A DNA stretch of 64,000 nucleotides, from positions 214,218 through 278,217 of the forward strand of contig PXRL01000010.1 in the NCBI GenBank assembly GCA_003020965.1, given 5' to 3'. A program made the translations under genes and the position numbers. The DNA is from Halobacteriales archaeon QS_4_69_225. Lineage in GTDB: Archaea; Halobacteriota; Halobacteria; Halobacteriales; Haloarculaceae. The first letter of the stretch is position 1; each line of letters begins with the position of its first letter. Positions 1 to 7,880 of the stretch are shown here, piece by piece. The notes under the pieces are model-generated. The model ran no database searches. It was not told the origin of the DNA and was given only the letters and a program-made list of their open reading frames with translations.

Positions 1-1
1 C

Positions 2-532
2 ACCGCGGCACCGATGCAGGTGCTGCTGTCGGACAAGGCCGACGTCTACCCGGAGGTGACGGTGTGTGGGCTGACCTACACCGTCGACGAACCCCGCGTA
101 CAGGAGTCCCCCGAGAACTTCGAGGGCGTCCGGTACGTCAACGCCTTCCGTACCTTCCAGGGGGCGCTCGACTCCGACGGCGAGGGCGCCGAGATGATAC
201 GGGCCAACTTCGAGCGGGAGGGCCGCGACCTCGAGGACCCGTCGGTGGCCAACCTCAACTACGTCCGCGGCTGTATCCACGCCATCTTGATATTGCGCGG
301 GCTGCAGAACGCCATCGACGCCGGTCGCAATCCCACGAGCGGCGCCGACGTCCGGGAGTCGATGTTCGAGATCGAGGACGACGACATGCTCGGGCTGTCG
401 GAGCCGTTCAACTACATGGAAGGCGACCGACGGCCGACGATGACCGGCCGACTGTTCGAAGTGTCGGACGGGAGCCTCGCGTTCGACGAGGCCGTCGAAC
501 TGCCGCGGCGCGAGGACTGGATCGGACTCTGA
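2..532 (+). CDS. ABC importer substrate-binding protein, C-terminal part (5' end outside window)
   Basis: This is the C-terminal 176 residues of a periplasmic-binding-type (LivK-like) protein; the reading frame is open to the left edge, so the true start lies outside. The residues around SVANLNYVRGCIHAIL and the Gly/Asp-rich tail fit the second lobe of branched-chain amino-acid/amide binding proteins. It would capture the substrate outside the cell and hand it to the permeases. Its stop overlaps the start of the next ATPase gene (TGATG), so it heads the transport operon. Substrate cannot be read from the fragment; the acid-activating enzymes downstream suggest a carboxylate rather than an amino acid (inference). 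Confidence 0.8.
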   Translation, partial: TAAPMQVLLSDKADVYPEVTVCGLTYTVDEPRVQESPENFEGVRYVNAFRTFQGALDSDGEGAEMIRANFEREGRDLEDPSVANLNYVRGCIHAILILRGLQNAIDAGRNPTSGADVRESMFEIEDDDMLGLSEPFNYMEGDRRPTMTGRLFEVSDGSLAFDEAVELPRREDWIGL

Positions 533-1374
533 TGACGGCCAGCGAGACAACGGAGACGGCAACACGGGAGGAGCCGGACCGGCCGGTCGTCGAGCTCGAC
601 AACGTCGAGATCGTCTACGACCGCCACTTCCTGGCGGTACAGGGCATCTCCATGGCCGTCGACGAGGGCGACATCGTCGCGCTGCTGGGGCCGAACGGCG
701 CCGGCAAGTCGACGGTCCTCAAGATGATAAGCGGCATCGGCCGGACGGAACGCGGCGAGGTCACCCGCGGGAGCGTCGTCTACGACGGCGAGGACGTCAC
801 CAACGACGGCGCGAACGAGATGGTCGACCGCGGCGTCACCCACATCCTCGAGGGTCGCCGGGTGTTCGAGGATCTCACTGTCGAGGAGAACCTCCGGTGT
901 GGGCTCTACCGCGGCGGCCGGCGGGTCCGGTTCGACGAGGACGACTACCGGATCGCCTTCGAGTACTTCCCGCAGCTGGAGGAGATACTCGACCTCAAGG
1001 CCGGCTACGCCAGCGGCGGCCAACAGCAGATGCTCGTCGTCGCGCGGGCGCTCATCCACCGGCCGCGGCTGCTGTTGCTCGACGAGCCGTCGCTCGGGCT
1101 CGCCCCGAAGCTCGTCCGGGACATCTTCGAGACGCTCGTCGAGATCAACCGCGAGGAGAACATCACCATGATGATCGCCGACCAGAACGCAAAGCGCACG
1201 CTCGAGACCGCCGACTACGGTTACGTGATGGAAAACGGCCAGGTCGAGCTCCACGACCCAGCGGACGTGCTCGTCGACCGCGAGGAAATAAAGGAGTTCT
1301 ACCTCGGCACCTCGGGGGACTCCTCGCAGTATACGGACATCCGTCACTACAAGATCCGCAAGAGGTGGACCTGA
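532..1374 (+). CDS. livF: LivF-like ABC transporter ATP-binding protein
   Basis: 280-residue ATPase of the HAAT (branched-chain amino-acid-type) importer family. Walker A is GPNGAGKS near residue 53, the signature is ASGGQQQMLVVARAL (first Leu of LSGGQ replaced), and Walker B is LLLLDEPSLGLAP. The GLAP after Walker B and the ILEGRRVFEDLTVEENL stretch are typical of LivF rather than LivG. It hydrolyses ATP at the inner face of the membrane to drive uptake through the two permeases. The ATG overlaps the stop of the binding-protein gene, and its own stop overlaps the next start, indicating translational coupling. Confidence 0.9.
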   Translation: MTASETTETATREEPDRPVVELDNVEIVYDRHFLAVQGISMAVDEGDIVALLGPNGAGKSTVLKMISGIGRTERGEVTRGSVVYDGEDVTNDGANEMVDRGVTHILEGRRVFEDLTVEENLRCGLYRGGRRVRFDEDDYRIAFEYFPQLEEILDLKAGYASGGQQQMLVVARALIHRPRLLLLDEPSLGLAPKLVRDIFETLVEINREENITMMIADQNAKRTLETADYGYVMENGQVELHDPADVLVDREEIKEFYLGTSGDSSQYTDIRHYKIRKRWT

Positions 1375-2201
1375 TGAGCGCGGACGAGGCCGCCACGACG
1401 GGCGGCTCGCTGCGGAGCGGCCCGTCGGTCGACCCGGCGGCGGCCGCCATCGGCTGCCGCGGCGTCACGAAGACCTTCGGCCGCGTCACCGCCGTCGACG
1501 ACGTCGACCTCGCGGTCCGGCCGGGCGAGTGGCTTTCCATCGTCGGCCCCAACGGCGCCGGCAAGACGACGCTGCTGAACGTCCTCAACGGCTTCTACGA
1601 CCCCGACGAGGGCGACGTCTACCTCGACGGCGAGACCGTCACCGACACCCCCGAACACTACCGGGCCCGGGCCGGACTCGGCCGGACGTTCCAGGGGCTG
1701 GAGCTGTTCGAGGAGGAAACCGTCGTCGAGAACGTGATGACGATGCGGGCGGTGAAGAACCGGCCGAACCTGCTGTCGGCGCTGCTGTTCTACGGCGCCG
1801 GCCGCCGGACGGAGGCGGAGAACATGCGCCGCGTCGAGGAGATCCTCGATTACCTGGAGCTGTGGGAGTACCGCCACTCGACGATCGCCGGCCTCCCGCT
1901 GGGGGTGCGGCGGCGGGTCGACCTGGCGCGGTCGCTGGCGCTGGAGCCGGACGTGCTCCTGCTGGACGAGGCGATGAGCGGGCTCACCTTCGACGAGAAG
2001 TACGACATGATACGGTTCCTCAGCGACCTCCACGAGGCCGAGGAGCTGACGCTCGTGATGATCGAACACGACCTCGAGGTGGTGACGGCCGTCTCCGACC
2101 GGATGGTCGTCCTGCAGGAAGGCGGCGTCATCGCCCGCGGGCCGCCGGAGGCCGTCACCGACGACCCCGAGGTCGCGCGGGTGTACACGGGGGTGGACTG
2201 A
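1374..2201 (+). CDS. livG: LivG-like ABC transporter ATP-binding protein with divergent signature motif
   Basis: 275-residue second ATPase of the importer. Walker A GPNGAGKT lies near residue 62 and the Q-loop is GRTFQGLELFEEETVVENV. The ABC signature is not LSGGQ but LPLGVRRRVDLARSLA, and Walker B ends in DEAMSGL rather than DEPAAGL. In this family such variants occur in copies linked to acyl-CoA ligase genes, so the change probably marks a subfamily rather than decay. The H-loop MIEHDLEVV is intact. Start chosen at the ATG overlapping the livF stop (TGATG). Confidence 0.88.
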   Translation: MSADEAATTGGSLRSGPSVDPAAAAIGCRGVTKTFGRVTAVDDVDLAVRPGEWLSIVGPNGAGKTTLLNVLNGFYDPDEGDVYLDGETVTDTPEHYRARAGLGRTFQGLELFEEETVVENVMTMRAVKNRPNLLSALLFYGAGRRTEAENMRRVEEILDYLELWEYRHSTIAGLPLGVRRRVDLARSLALEPDVLLLDEAMSGLTFDEKYDMIRFLSDLHEAEELTLVMIEHDLEVVTAVSDRMVVLQEGGVIARGPPEAVTDDPEVARVYTGVD

Positions 2202-2202
2202 C

Positions 2203-4635
2203 GTGGCGGTCGACGATCCCGACGAGGTCGACGCCCGGGAGGGGCTGACCGTCGACCGCGTGCTGTCGGCGCCCGACGAGGAGTCGGTGCCGATCGTCTC
2301 CGACCGCGCGCTGCCGGAGATCCTGTTCGATCACGTCGAGGAACACGGCGACGACGTCGCCCTCCGGTGGAAGCGCTACGGCGTCTGGCAGGAGTACACC
2401 TGGACGGAGTACTACGAGCGCGTCGAGCGGTTCGCCCTCGGCCTCGAGGAGTACGGCTTCGGCGAGGCGGACGTCCTGTTCACCATCGGCTACAACCGCC
2501 CCCACCAGCTGTGGGCGTGGATGGCCGCCCAGTCGCTCGGCGGCATGGCGGCGCCGAACTACGAGGACATGCTGCCGGAGGACATCGGCAAACAGCTGCG
2601 GCTGCTGGAGCCGCGGGTCGCCTACGCCGAGGACCAGGAGATGGTCGACAAGCTGCTGCTCGTGGCGTCGGACGTCCCGAGCCTCGAGACCATCGTCTAC
2701 CGCGACGAGAAGGGGATGTTCCGCTACGAGGACGGCGACGCGCCGCTGCCCCGCGACGGCGTCGAGACCCCCGACGACATCGACATCGTCGCCTACGCCG
2801 ACGTCGAGGAGCGGGGTCGGCAGCGGCTGGAGTCCGGCGCGGTCGACGACGAGTACCTCCGGGACCGCGTGCGGGCGCTTGATTCCGACGCGACGGCAAT
2901 GTTGGCGCCGACCTCCGGGACGACCGGGATGCCGAAGCGGGTACAGCTGACGCACTTCAACTTCCTCAACCTCGCCAACGCGGCCATCGACATCGACCCG
3001 CTGCCGGAGGGGTCCGATTACTTCTCGTATCTGCCGATGGCGTGGGTCGGCGAGCAGATGATCCTCATCGCGGCGGCGTTCGTCGGCGGCTGGACCGCCA
3101 ACTTCCCCGAGGAACCCGAAACGGAGGCCGAGGACCTCCGGGAGATCGGCCCGGAGATCATCTTCTCCTCGCCGAACCGCTACGAAGAGTGGGTCGCCGA
3201 CGTGAAGGCGAAAATCGAGAACACGACGCCGCTGAAACGGTTCGTCTACGAGAAGGCCATGTCGATCGGCCGGCGGTACGCCGACTACGTGGTCGGCGAC
3301 CGGGCCGACGAGGAGCCGCCGGCGACGCTGCGGGCGGCCCACCGGCTGGCCTACTGGGTGGCCTACCGGCCCGTCCTCGACAAGATCGGCCTCAAGCGCG
3401 CGAAGAACGTCTACACCGGCGGCGGCCCCCTCGGCGAGGACCACTTCTCGTTCTACCACGCCCTCGGCGTCCCGCTGAAGCAGATCTGGGGGCAGTCGGA
3501 GGTCTGCGGCTTCGTGACGATGCACCGCGACGACGACGTCCAGGTCGACACCGTCGGCGAGGTGTTCCCCAACGTCGAGGTCGGTATCACCCCCGAGGGC
3601 GAGCTGCTCGTCCGGGGGCCGGTCGTCACCGCCGGCTACTACGGCATGCCGGAGAACAAGATCTTCGACCGGATGGACGACGTGCTCGAGCTGGCCGACG
3701 GCACCGCCGTCGCCCCTATCAGCGTCGAGACGAAGCTGAAGTTCAACCCGTACATCCGGGAGGCGCTTGTGGTCGGCGACGGCGAGGAGTCGCTGTCGGC
3801 CGTGCTGAACGTCCGGTTCGACAACGTCGCCGAGTGGGCCGACCAGCGGGACATCCAGTACGCCGGCTACCAGGACCTGACCCAGAAGCCGCCCGTTCTG
3901 GAGCTGATGCGGGAGGTCGTCGCCGAGACGAACGAGGAGCTGGACAGCCCCATCGAGCGGTTCGTCGTCCTGTTCAAGGAGTTCGACGCCGACGACGGCG
4001 AGCTGACGCGGACGGGCAAGATCCGCCGCGAGGTCGTCGTCGACCGCTACCGGAAGCTCGTCGACGGCCTGTTCGCCGGCGACGACGAAATCGAGATGTC
4101 GGTCACCATCACCTACCAGGACGGCCGCGAGTCCGACGAGCGCGGCTGGATGACGGTCGTCGACGTCGCGGAGCCGCTCCAGGTCCAGCAGCTGGAGGCC
4201 AGCCGTTACATCGACGAGGCACACCTCGCGTCCGACGACCCATCGGCGGCGGTGCTCGCCGTCCGCCACGAGGCCGTCGAGGAGTGGGCGAGGGGTCGAA
4301 ACGTCGAGTACACCGACCGGGCGGAGTACGCCGACCGGGCGGGGCTCGCACGCGCGCCAGGCGTGCTCGAACTGCTCCGGCGGGAGGTGAACGACGTCGA
4401 CGAGCAGTTCGTCGACCCGGTCGAGCGGTTCGTCGCCGTCACCCGTCGGTTCGTCAAGGACGCCGACAGCCGCGAGCGGCTGGAGACGCGGCTCGCGGCG
4501 GGCGCCGACGAGGTATCGGTCGAGGCGCCCTCGCCGGCGGGACGCGACCCCGGCGACGCCGTCACGTTCCGCGTCGTGCCGACCGATCGGCCGGTCGAGA
4601 CCGACGACGGCGAGGAGGTGGTCGTCGATGGTTAG
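2203..4635 (+). CDS. AMP-dependent acyl-CoA synthetase with an extended, internally repeated C-terminus
   Basis: 810-residue ANL-superfamily ligase that would activate a carboxylic acid to its CoA thioester via an acyl-AMP. The AMP-binding P-loop APTSGTTGMPK is near residue 235, the YTGGGPLGEDH and QIWGQSEV motifs lie in the middle, and the C-subdomain shows GTAVAPISVETKLK and a TGKIRR lysine motif. The tail of about 170 residues is unusual for long-chain-type ligases (around 600-650). In it, a segment at about 685-757 (VRHEAVEEWARG ... PVERFVAV) mirrors residues 535-610 (VRFDNVAEWADQ ... PIERFVVL), but lacks the TGK motif. Placed between ATPase and permease genes, with a GTG start 1 base after the livG stop; its end overlaps livH by 8 bases. 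Confidence 0.88.
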   Translation: MAVDDPDEVDAREGLTVDRVLSAPDEESVPIVSDRALPEILFDHVEEHGDDVALRWKRYGVWQEYTWTEYYERVERFALGLEEYGFGEADVLFTIGYNRPHQLWAWMAAQSLGGMAAPNYEDMLPEDIGKQLRLLEPRVAYAEDQEMVDKLLLVASDVPSLETIVYRDEKGMFRYEDGDAPLPRDGVETPDDIDIVAYADVEERGRQRLESGAVDDEYLRDRVRALDSDATAMLAPTSGTTGMPKRVQLTHFNFLNLANAAIDIDPLPEGSDYFSYLPMAWVGEQMILIAAAFVGGWTANFPEEPETEAEDLREIGPEIIFSSPNRYEEWVADVKAKIENTTPLKRFVYEKAMSIGRRYADYVVGDRADEEPPATLRAAHRLAYWVAYRPVLDKIGLKRAKNVYTGGGPLGEDHFSFYHALGVPLKQIWGQSEVCGFVTMHRDDDVQVDTVGEVFPNVEVGITPEGELLVRGPVVTAGYYGMPENKIFDRMDDVLELADGTAVAPISVETKLKFNPYIREALVVGDGEESLSAVLNVRFDNVAEWADQRDIQYAGYQDLTQKPPVLELMREVVAETNEELDSPIERFVVLFKEFDADDGELTRTGKIRREVVVDRYRKLVDGLFAGDDEIEMSVTITYQDGRESDERGWMTVVDVAEPLQVQQLEASRYIDEAHLASDDPSAAVLAVRHEAVEEWARGRNVEYTDRAEYADRAGLARAPGVLELLRREVNDVDEQFVDPVERFVAVTRRFVKDADSRERLETRLAAGADEVSVEAPSPAGRDPGDAVTFRVVPTDRPVETDDGEEVVVDG

Positions 4636-5593
4636 CGCCGCCGAGTCGGCCACCCTCTTTCAGATCGCCGTCGAGGGGGTCGGCCTCGGGGCGCTGTACG
4701 CGCTGGTCGCGATGGGCTTCGCGCTCATCTACAAGGTGACCGGCGTGTTGAACTTCGCCCAGGGTCAGATCGCGCTCGTCGGCGCCTACTTGATCGTCCT
4801 CCTCGGGACCGGCGAAGCCATCGACTGGCTGCAGGTGTCGGCACCAGTCGCCGTCGCCGCGGCCGTCGTCGTCGGTATCGTGCTGGGTATCCTGCTGGAG
4901 CGGGTCGTCTTCCGGCCGTTCATCGGCGAGCCGGTGCTGTCGGTCATCATCGTCACGCTCGCGCTGGGCGGCATCTTCAGCGGCTTCGTCAACTTCCTCT
5001 TCGGGCAGAACTTCAAGGGGTACCCCGACGCACTCGTCCTCGACTGGAGCGTCGGCCTCCCGCTGGGGGCGTCGATTCCGGGGTCCTACGCCATCGCGGT
5101 GCTGCTGTCGCTGGTCATCGTCGCCGCGCTGATGCTATTCTTCCGGTACACCGTCACCGGAAGTATCCTCCGGGCGGCCGCCAGCGACGAGCAGGCCGCG
5201 ATGGTCCTCGGCGTCAGCATCGAGCGGACCATCGCCGTCGCGTGGGCGCTGTCGATCACCATCACGACCGTCGGCGGCATGTTGCTGGCGATGTCCTCGG
5301 GCGGGGCTAGCGTCAGCATCGAGGACACCGGCATCATCATCCTCGCGGCGGTCGTCTTCGGCGGGCTCGACTCCATCCCCGGGGCGTTCGTCGGCGCCAT
5401 CGTCGTCGGGCTGCTGCGGGAACTGGGGTCGTACTACTTCGAGGGCGGCACCGCCATCGTCGCGCCGGTCGTCGACGTCCAACTGAACTTCGGTCCCGGC
5501 TTCGGTAACATCCTGCCGTTGATCCTCCTGCTGGTCGTCATCGTCGTGAAACCGTACGGACTGTTCGGCACCGAACGCATCGAGAGGCTCTGA
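4628..5593 (+). CDS. livH: LivH-like ABC transporter permease
   Basis: 321-residue integral membrane protein with about eight hydrophobic segments. The N-terminal GLGALYALVAMGFALIYK and VLNFAQGQIALVGAYL stretches are hallmarks of LivH permeases, as is GGLDSIPGAFVGAIVVGLL near the C-terminus. It forms half of the membrane channel of the importer; its normal partner is the adjacent livM gene, which is broken here. The ATG lies inside the end of the ligase gene, indicating translational coupling. Confidence 0.92.
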   Translation: MVSAAESATLFQIAVEGVGLGALYALVAMGFALIYKVTGVLNFAQGQIALVGAYLIVLLGTGEAIDWLQVSAPVAVAAAVVVGIVLGILLERVVFRPFIGEPVLSVIIVTLALGGIFSGFVNFLFGQNFKGYPDALVLDWSVGLPLGASIPGSYAIAVLLSLVIVAALMLFFRYTVTGSILRAAASDEQAAMVLGVSIERTIAVAWALSITITTVGGMLLAMSSGGASVSIEDTGIIILAAVVFGGLDSIPGAFVGAIVVGLLRELGSYYFEGGTAIVAPVVDVQLNFGPGFGNILPLILLLVVIVVKPYGLFGTERIERL

Positions 5594-5684
5594 TTCGCAT
5601 GCCACGACACGACTCACGGAGCGAGACACCGCCGGTCGAGGCCGTCTCGACCACGAGCACGACCGCCACCGGGGGGCTTCGCTG

Positions 5685-6640
5685 ATGCCCTGCGGCGAGT
5701 ACTTCACCGGCTACGAGTCCCGGATGGGGCTGATCCGCTGGCGGATCCAGCGGGTCGCCCTCGTCGTCGGGCTCCCGGTCCCGTTCGTCCTGCCGTTCGT
5801 CGTCGGCGGCGGGGTCGTCTCGACGGCCTCTCAGATCTACATCTTCGCCGTCGCCGTTCTCGGGCTGAACGTCATCCTCGGCTACGCCGGCGAGATCGTC
5901 CTCGCCCAGGGGGCGTTCATGGCCATCGGGGCGTACACGACGAGCCGGCTCGTCGCCTGAAGGGGTTCTACATCGCCATCTCGACGCTGGCGCTGCAGTT
6001 CATCTCCCAGTGGTTCTTCAAGAACGGCCAGGCCGCCTGGATCCACGGCGGGGCCAGACAGCAGCTTCCCAACGAGGTCGGCCTCGTCGGCCCCGTCGGC
6101 GTCGTCGGCACCGACCTCGACGTCTACTATCTCGGGCTGGTCGTGATGTTGCTGTTCGCGATGCTGTCGCTGAACCTCTCCCGGACCGGGGTCGGCCGGA
6201 CGTTCCGGGCCGTCCGCGATAACGACCTCGCGGCGGCCGTCCTCGGGGTCGACGTCTTCAAGAACAAGCTGCTGGCGTTCGCCGTCGGCGGGTTCATGAT
6301 CGGCGTCTCCGGCGGGCTCTACGGCTTCTATCTCGGCTACGTCGACCCGGAGAACTTCGAGATCGCGCTGACGCTCGAACACTACGTGATGTTGCTGTTC
6401 GGCGGCCTCGGCCGCGTGTGGGGCGCGCTCATCGGCGTCGGCGTCGTCACGTTCGTCCAGAAGTCCCTCCTGGGGTTCCTCCAGGAGGTCTCGGCGGCCA
6501 CCGGGACCAACGCGACCGCGCTGGTGTCGGTGTTCTTCGGCACCATCATCATCGTGGTACTGGCCGTCGAGCCGAAGGGCGTCCTCGCGGCGCTCGGACA
6601 GCTGAAAGATTACCTGCGGAACTGGCCGTACGCCTACTGA
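5685..6640 (+). pseudogene. livM: LivM-like ABC permease, disrupted by an internal out-of-frame gap
   Basis: The N-terminal part (5685-5960) reads VLGLNVILGYAGEIVLAQG then GAYTTSRLVA and stops. The remainder continues in another frame from about 5954 as RLKGFYIAISTLALQFI through a full C-terminus ending at 6640. In LivM proteins about 35-40 residues (two helix turns ending in a PALRLKG-type motif) separate these blocks, so roughly 110 bases are missing at about 5953-5958. If real, the importer lacks one permease. A 28-codon ORF at 5599-5685 overlaps the start by ATGA; its composition is not convincing as a protein. The 3' end overlaps the thioesterase start. An assembly fault is a serious alternative. 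Confidence 0.85.
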
Positions 6641-7041
6641 TGGCCGACGACGTCACCGACACGGCCCGGGACCTCCTCGATCTGCCCTTCCACCGCGCCA
6701 ACGGCATCGAGGTGGTGTCGGCGACCGACGAGGGCGCCCGCACGCGGTGGCCGTACGACGAGTCGCTGGTCGGCAACCCCGAGCTGCCGGCGGTCCACGG
6801 CGGCGTCATCTCGGCGCTGGCGGACCTCACCGGCGCGGCGCCGTTCGTCGGCTCGCTGGGCCGGTACACGCCCACCGTCGACCTCCGAGTGGACTACCTC
6901 ACCCACGCCGGCGAGGCCGACCTCGAGGCCGTCGCCGAGGTCAGACGGCGCGGCGACTCCGTCGGCGTCGCCCGCGTCGTCGTCGAGTCCGGCGGCGAGA
7001 CCTGCGCCGAGGCCAGGGGGGTGTACAAGCTCGCCCGATGA
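6640..7041 (+). CDS. PaaI-family hotdog-fold thioesterase
   Basis: 133-residue single hotdog domain. The family motif is visible as PAVHGGVISALADLTGA (HGG followed by the long helix), followed by YTPTVDLRVDYLTHA, which matches the central strands of the PaaI/YbgC group. Such enzymes hydrolyse acyl-CoA thioesters, in phenylacetate-type pathways rescuing CoA from dead-end intermediates. The ATG overlaps the livM stop (TGATG) and the gene end overlaps the amidohydrolase start, so it belongs to the same transcript as the ligase. Substrate unknown. Confidence 0.87.
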   Translation: MADDVTDTARDLLDLPFHRANGIEVVSATDEGARTRWPYDESLVGNPELPAVHGGVISALADLTGAAPFVGSLGRYTPTVDLRVDYLTHAGEADLEAVAEVRRRGDSVGVARVVVESGGETCAEARGVYKLAR

Positions 7042-7871
7042 CCGACCGACCCGACGGCGCCACCGACATCCACGTCCATCTCATGCCCGAGCGACTGATG
7101 GCCGCGATACGCGAGGCGCTGACCGAGGCCGCCGGCTGGGAGTTTTCCCACCCCGTCGACCGCGAGGGCGTCGAGGCGACGCTCCGCGAGCACGGCATCG
7201 AGCGCTACTGTGCGCTGCCGTACGCCCACGAGCCCGGCGTCGCCGCCGACCTCAACGAGTGGGTGCTCGACCGCGCTGCCGAGTCGTCGATGTGCGTCCC
7301 TTTCGCGACGGTCCACGGCGAGGACGACGTCCGGGCGGTCGTCCGGACGGCCTTCGAGAACGGCGCCCGGGGGCTGAAGTTCCAGTGTCCGGTCCAGGAG
7401 GTCGGCCCCGACGACCCGCGGCTGGACCCCGCCTTCGAGTTGGCCGCCGAGTTCGACCGGCCGATCCTCTTTCACGCCGGCACCGCGCCGATGTTCCGGG
7501 ACTCCCCGCACGTCGGCGTCGACGCCTTCCGGTCGTTTCTCGCCTCCTATCCCGAGGTGCGGGCCTGTGCGGCCCACATGGGCGCCTTCGACACCCCGGC
7601 GTTCGTCGAGACGCTCCGCGAGTTCGACAACGCCTTCTTGGACACCTGCTTCGCCATGTCGACGGTCGTCGACCGGTACATGAACTACGACCCCGCCGAC
7701 GTCGACACGGCGGTCTTCGAGGAGTTCTCGGGCCGTATCATGTACGGCTCCGACTACCCCAACATCCCACATCCGTACCGCGCGGAGTACGAGCGGCTGC
7801 TCGGCCGGGAGCTGTCGTCGTCGGCCCGGGAGGCGCTGTTCGGCGGTGCCGCCGAGCGGTTCCTCGGCTGA
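7038..7871 (+). CDS. Amidohydrolase-2 family (ACMSD-like) metal-dependent hydrolase or decarboxylase
   Basis: 277-residue TIM-barrel protein. A metal-binding HVH motif is at residues 12-14, followed by FQCPVQEVGPDDPRL, a LFHAGTAP strand and the C-terminal GSDYPNIPHPY with the conserved Asp. This pattern places it in the amidohydrolase-2 family, which contains aminocarboxymuconate semialdehyde decarboxylase, resorcylate decarboxylases and lactonases. In the context of CoA ligases and a thioesterase it may act on a ring-derived acid (inference). Four-base overlap (ATGA) with the thioesterase gene; last gene of the plus-strand operon, converging on the PaaK-like gene. Confidence 0.85.
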   Translation: MTDRPDGATDIHVHLMPERLMAAIREALTEAAGWEFSHPVDREGVEATLREHGIERYCALPYAHEPGVAADLNEWVLDRAAESSMCVPFATVHGEDDVRAVVRTAFENGARGLKFQCPVQEVGPDDPRLDPAFELAAEFDRPILFHAGTAPMFRDSPHVGVDAFRSFLASYPEVRACAAHMGAFDTPAFVETLREFDNAFLDTCFAMSTVVDRYMNYDPADVDTAVFEEFSGRIMYGSDYPNIPHPYRAEYERLLGRELSSSAREALFGGAAERFLG

Positions 7872-7880
7872 CGCGGCGGC

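Noticed and set aside
2155..4653. 832-codon open frame antisense to the acyl-CoA ligase
   Set aside because: Typical GC-rich shadow: the product lacks motifs, while the plus strand carries complete ligase motifs and coupling with neighbours.
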